DNA of 10,551 nucleotides from an uncultured Blautia sp. (lineage in GTDB: Bacteria > Bacillota > Clostridia > Lachnospirales > Lachnospiraceae): the NCBI GenBank assembly GCA_900765525.1, contig CAAFRY010000293.1:1-10551 (forward strand), given 5' to 3'. This document shows positions 9,371 to 10,551 of the stretch, one piece after another (positions within the stretch are counted from its first letter, which is position 1; the number at the start of each line of letters is the position of its first letter). The translations under genes were made by a program, and so were the position numbers. Under the pieces are notes generated by a model. That model did not search any database. It was given only the letters and a program-made list of their open reading frames with translations, and had not been told where the DNA came from.

Positions 9371-9378
9371 CACCTCCT
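9371..9378 (-). promoter_or_regulatory. Ribosome binding site that decides the start of the second permease
   Basis: On the minus strand the sequence reads TAGGAGGTGGAAAAAATG. TAG is the stop of the first permease, AGGAGG the Shine-Dalgarno site, GTG a false upstream start inside the site's own footprint, and ATG (9364) the well-spaced start. Stop and binding site overlap, which favours coupled translation of the two permeases in matched amounts. Confidence 0.8.
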
Positions 9379-10321
9379 AAAACAGGGTATAATCCTTGTC
9401 GTACTTGCCTACCAGCTTATTGACAATCAAAATTGTGATAAAGCAAAGCACAGATTGATAAAGTCCGATAGCTGACGCCATTCCGAAATCATTACTTCCA
9501 ATCAAGGCTCTGAAGGTCATCGTATCAATAACATCGGTATAATTATACAAAAGACCATTTGTTCCGGTCAGGTTGTAGAACATATCGAAATTTCCTTTAA
9601 AGATACCGCCTACTGACAGCAGCAGCAAAATAATGGTAGTAGGTCTTATCATAGGAATCGTTACCTTAAAAATTCTCTGGAACACATTAGCTCCGTCGAT
9701 GGCCGCTGCCTCGTAGATAGAGGTGTCAATTCCCATAATAGCCGCCAAATACATAACCGACCCGTATCCAATGTTCTTCCATAGGTTAAAGAGTACCAGA
9801 ATTACCGGCCACATCTTTGGAGTGGTATAGAAGGGTATCTTCTCTAACCCCAGGCCTTGAAGAATGTTGTTAATAAATCCATAGTCTGAACTGAAGATGT
9901 TAAATACGATGACTCCTACCACAACCCAGGAAATGAAGTAGGGCAGGAACATCAGGGACTGGGCGGTTTTCCGGTAATGCTTGTTGCGGATTTCCGTCAG
10001 AAAGACTGCAACTGCAATCTGCATCACCATGTTTACAAAAATGAAGACCACATTATACAATACTGTATTTCTGGTCACCATTCCCGCCTGTCCCGATGTA
10101 AAGAAAAATTTAAAGTTTTCCAGGCCATTCCATGGGCTTCCCCAAATGCCGTCTGCGTAATTATATTTCTTAAACGCTAAAACAATCCCGGACATGGGAT
10201 AGTAGCTGAATATAAGCGTATAGATAACCGCTGGCAGCAGCATCAGAAGAAAAACCCTGTACTTGTAGACTTTTTTGAAAAAGCCCCTGGCTCCTTCTTT
10301 TCTCCTTACATTTGCTTTCAC
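9377..10321 (-). CDS. Carbohydrate ABC transporter permease, LplB type
   Basis: This 314-residue membrane protein is the first gene of the operon. It matches the LplB group of sugar-importer permeases: a basic cytoplasmic N-terminus (MKANVRRKEGARGFFKKVYK), a first membrane segment at about 22-48 containing SYYPMSGIVLAFKKYN, then segments near 84-110, 121-143, 171-193, 225-240 and 284-303. The EAA loop is IYEAAAIDGANVFQRIFKVT and following (202-226). It would pair with the LplC-type permease encoded next to form the channel. The start is GTG at 10321: an in-frame TGA at 10328-10330 excludes longer forms, no ATG lies before residue 27, and AGGGAG (10331-10336) is 9 bases upstream. Family membership is clear; the sugar specificity is not. 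Confidence 0.94.
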   Translation of the reverse strand: MKANVRRKEGARGFFKKVYKYRVFLLMLLPAVIYTLIFSYYPMSGIVLAFKKYNYADGIWGSPWNGLENFKFFFTSGQAGMVTRNTVLYNVVFIFVNMVMQIAVAVFLTEIRNKHYRKTAQSLMFLPYFISWVVVGVIVFNIFSSDYGFINNILQGLGLEKIPFYTTPKMWPVILVLFNLWKNIGYGSVMYLAAIMGIDTSIYEAAAIDGANVFQRIFKVTIPMIRPTTIILLLLSVGGIFKGNFDMFYNLTGTNGLLYNYTDVIDTMTFRALIGSNDFGMASAIGLYQSVLCFITILIVNKLVGKYDKDYTLF

Positions 10322-10330
10322 TTTGCATCA

Positions 10331-10336
10331 CTCCCT
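10331..10336 (-). promoter_or_regulatory. Ribosome binding site for the GTG start of the first permease
   Basis: AGGGAG on the minus strand lies 9 bases before GTG 10321. An ATG a few bases upstream (10327-10329) is in another frame and does not encode the permease. The non-ATG start with a mediocre site may keep membrane-protein synthesis moderate (inference). Confidence 0.6.
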
Positions 10337-10354
10337 CTTTTTTTCTATGGTTTT

Positions 10355-10363
10355 ATTCTAACA
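10355..10363 (-). promoter_or_regulatory. Candidate operon promoter (extended -10)
   Basis: On the minus strand TG-T-TAGAAT (10363-10355) matches an extended -10 element with five of six bases of the hexamer. Transcription would start near 10348, giving a leader of about 27 bases that contains the ribosome binding site. No good -35 hexamer is found 16-18 bases upstream, which fits dependence on an activator. The direct repeats at 10384-10411 lie just upstream. Confidence 0.45.
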
Positions 10364-10383
10364 ACAGAGGGGTTTAAATTCTA

Positions 10384-10411
10384 TAAACACCTTATGACAT
10401 CCTTAACACCT
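10384..10411. promoter_or_regulatory. Possible activator operator: two 9-base direct repeats 19 bases apart
   Basis: TAAACACCT (10384-10392) and TTAACACCT (10403-10411) match at eight of nine bases, with starts 19 bases apart, close to two helical turns. They lie just upstream of the candidate -10 of the sugar operon. Tandem half-sites at about this spacing are typical of AraC-family regulators, which often control LplABC-type operons in Firmicutes. No regulator gene is in the window, so this is a suggestion only. Confidence 0.3.
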
Positions 10412-10450
10412 GATTACTTCTCTTCTCTTTTTGTGACATCTGCGTAGGAA

Positions 10451-10507
10451 CAAAAGTGTGCTTGCACACCCTCGCAATTCCATTTTCTTCCAAGAAGCAC
10501 ACTTTTG
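10451..10507. repeat. Inverted 13-base words and hairpin at the left part of the terminal repeat
   Basis: CAAAAGTGTGCTT (10451-10463) is the exact reverse complement of AAGCACACTTTTG (10495-10507), separated by 31 bases. Within the left arm region GTGTGC-TT-GCACAC (10456-10469) forms its own hairpin. The word TGACATCTGC occurs at 10434-10443 and again exactly 100 bases later at 10534-10543. These nested signals suggest the non-coding repeat begins near 10434, on the promoter side of the operon, and continues through the window end. Confidence 0.7.
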
Positions 10508-10551
10508 CTGCGCCGAGCGTGGTCAGCTTTAGCTGACATCTGCCTTTCATG
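10495..10551. repeat. Terminal direct repeat, right copy
   Basis: It is identical over 57 bases to positions 1-57, including the GTCAGCT/AGCTGAC hairpin (10522-10537). The base before it is visible here but not for the left copy, and the window ends exactly with the match, so the true repeat may be longer on both sides. It is non-coding. Confidence 0.9.

Noticed and set aside
8441..9373. Second permease starting at GTG 9373
   Set aside because: The GTG overlaps the only Shine-Dalgarno sequence; the ATG at 9364 is correctly spaced from it.
1..10551. A small circular plasmid or phage-like circle of 10494 bp, suggested by identical ends
   Set aside because: No replication, partition, mobilisation, integrase or phage gene is present, and all genes are ordinary chromosomal metabolism and transport. 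A shared repeat at which the sequence was cut explains the ends better, though read pairs across the join would be decisive.
10451..10551. CRISPR array or tRNA gene in the right-hand end
   Set aside because: There is no regular repeat-spacer pattern and no cloverleaf with conserved tRNA bases; only nested hairpins and two copies of a 10-base word.

Overview
The window looks like a chromosomal fragment of a low-to-mid-GC, anaerobic, gut-type Firmicute, most likely a Lachnospiraceae relative. This is an inference from three things: strong AGGAGG-type ribosome binding sites, an oxygen-sensitive iron-sulfur dehydratase-activase protein of a type frequent in Clostridia, and an LplB/LplC-type sugar importer without its own ATPase. 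The sequence alone does not fix the species.

Layout. Bases 1-232 hold one end of a non-coding repeat, a perfect 20-bp palindrome with a GAAA loop, and a likely promoter. From 233 to 4483 (+) a single very large gene encodes a 1416-residue protein. It has two activase-type ATPase (BcrAD/BadFG) domains, a DUF2229 region and a C-terminal HgdB/double-cubane-like region, all in one chain. It converges on a four-gene minus-strand operon (10321 down to 4546), and one symmetrical hairpin (4489-4539) serves as terminator for both. The operon is transcribed right to left: LplB-type permease, LplC/MalG-type permease, a substrate-binding lipoprotein, and a cytoplasmic GH35 beta-galactosidase. Gaps are 10-15 bp and two ribosome binding sites overlap the preceding stop codon, so the four genes are almost certainly cotranscribed.

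How the genes work together. The lipoprotein captures a sugar or oligosaccharide outside the cell, and the two permeases form the channel. An ATPase encoded elsewhere must power it (inference; MsmX-type shared ATPases do this in related systems). The GH35 enzyme has no export signal, so it would cleave terminal beta-galactose from the imported saccharide inside the cell. The large activase/dehydratase protein is a separate, probably monocistronic unit. Its substrate cannot be read from the sequence.

The ends. Bases 1-57 and 10495-10551 are identical and in the same orientation. Inverted copies of shorter words and several hairpins surround them. The gene content is chromosomal and no replication gene is present. 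The best reading is therefore a dispersed, hairpin-rich non-coding repeat at which the sequence is cut, although a circular molecule of 10494 bp is not formally excluded. This repeat and the palindrome beside it are the least explained parts of the window. I found no clearly new multi-gene system.
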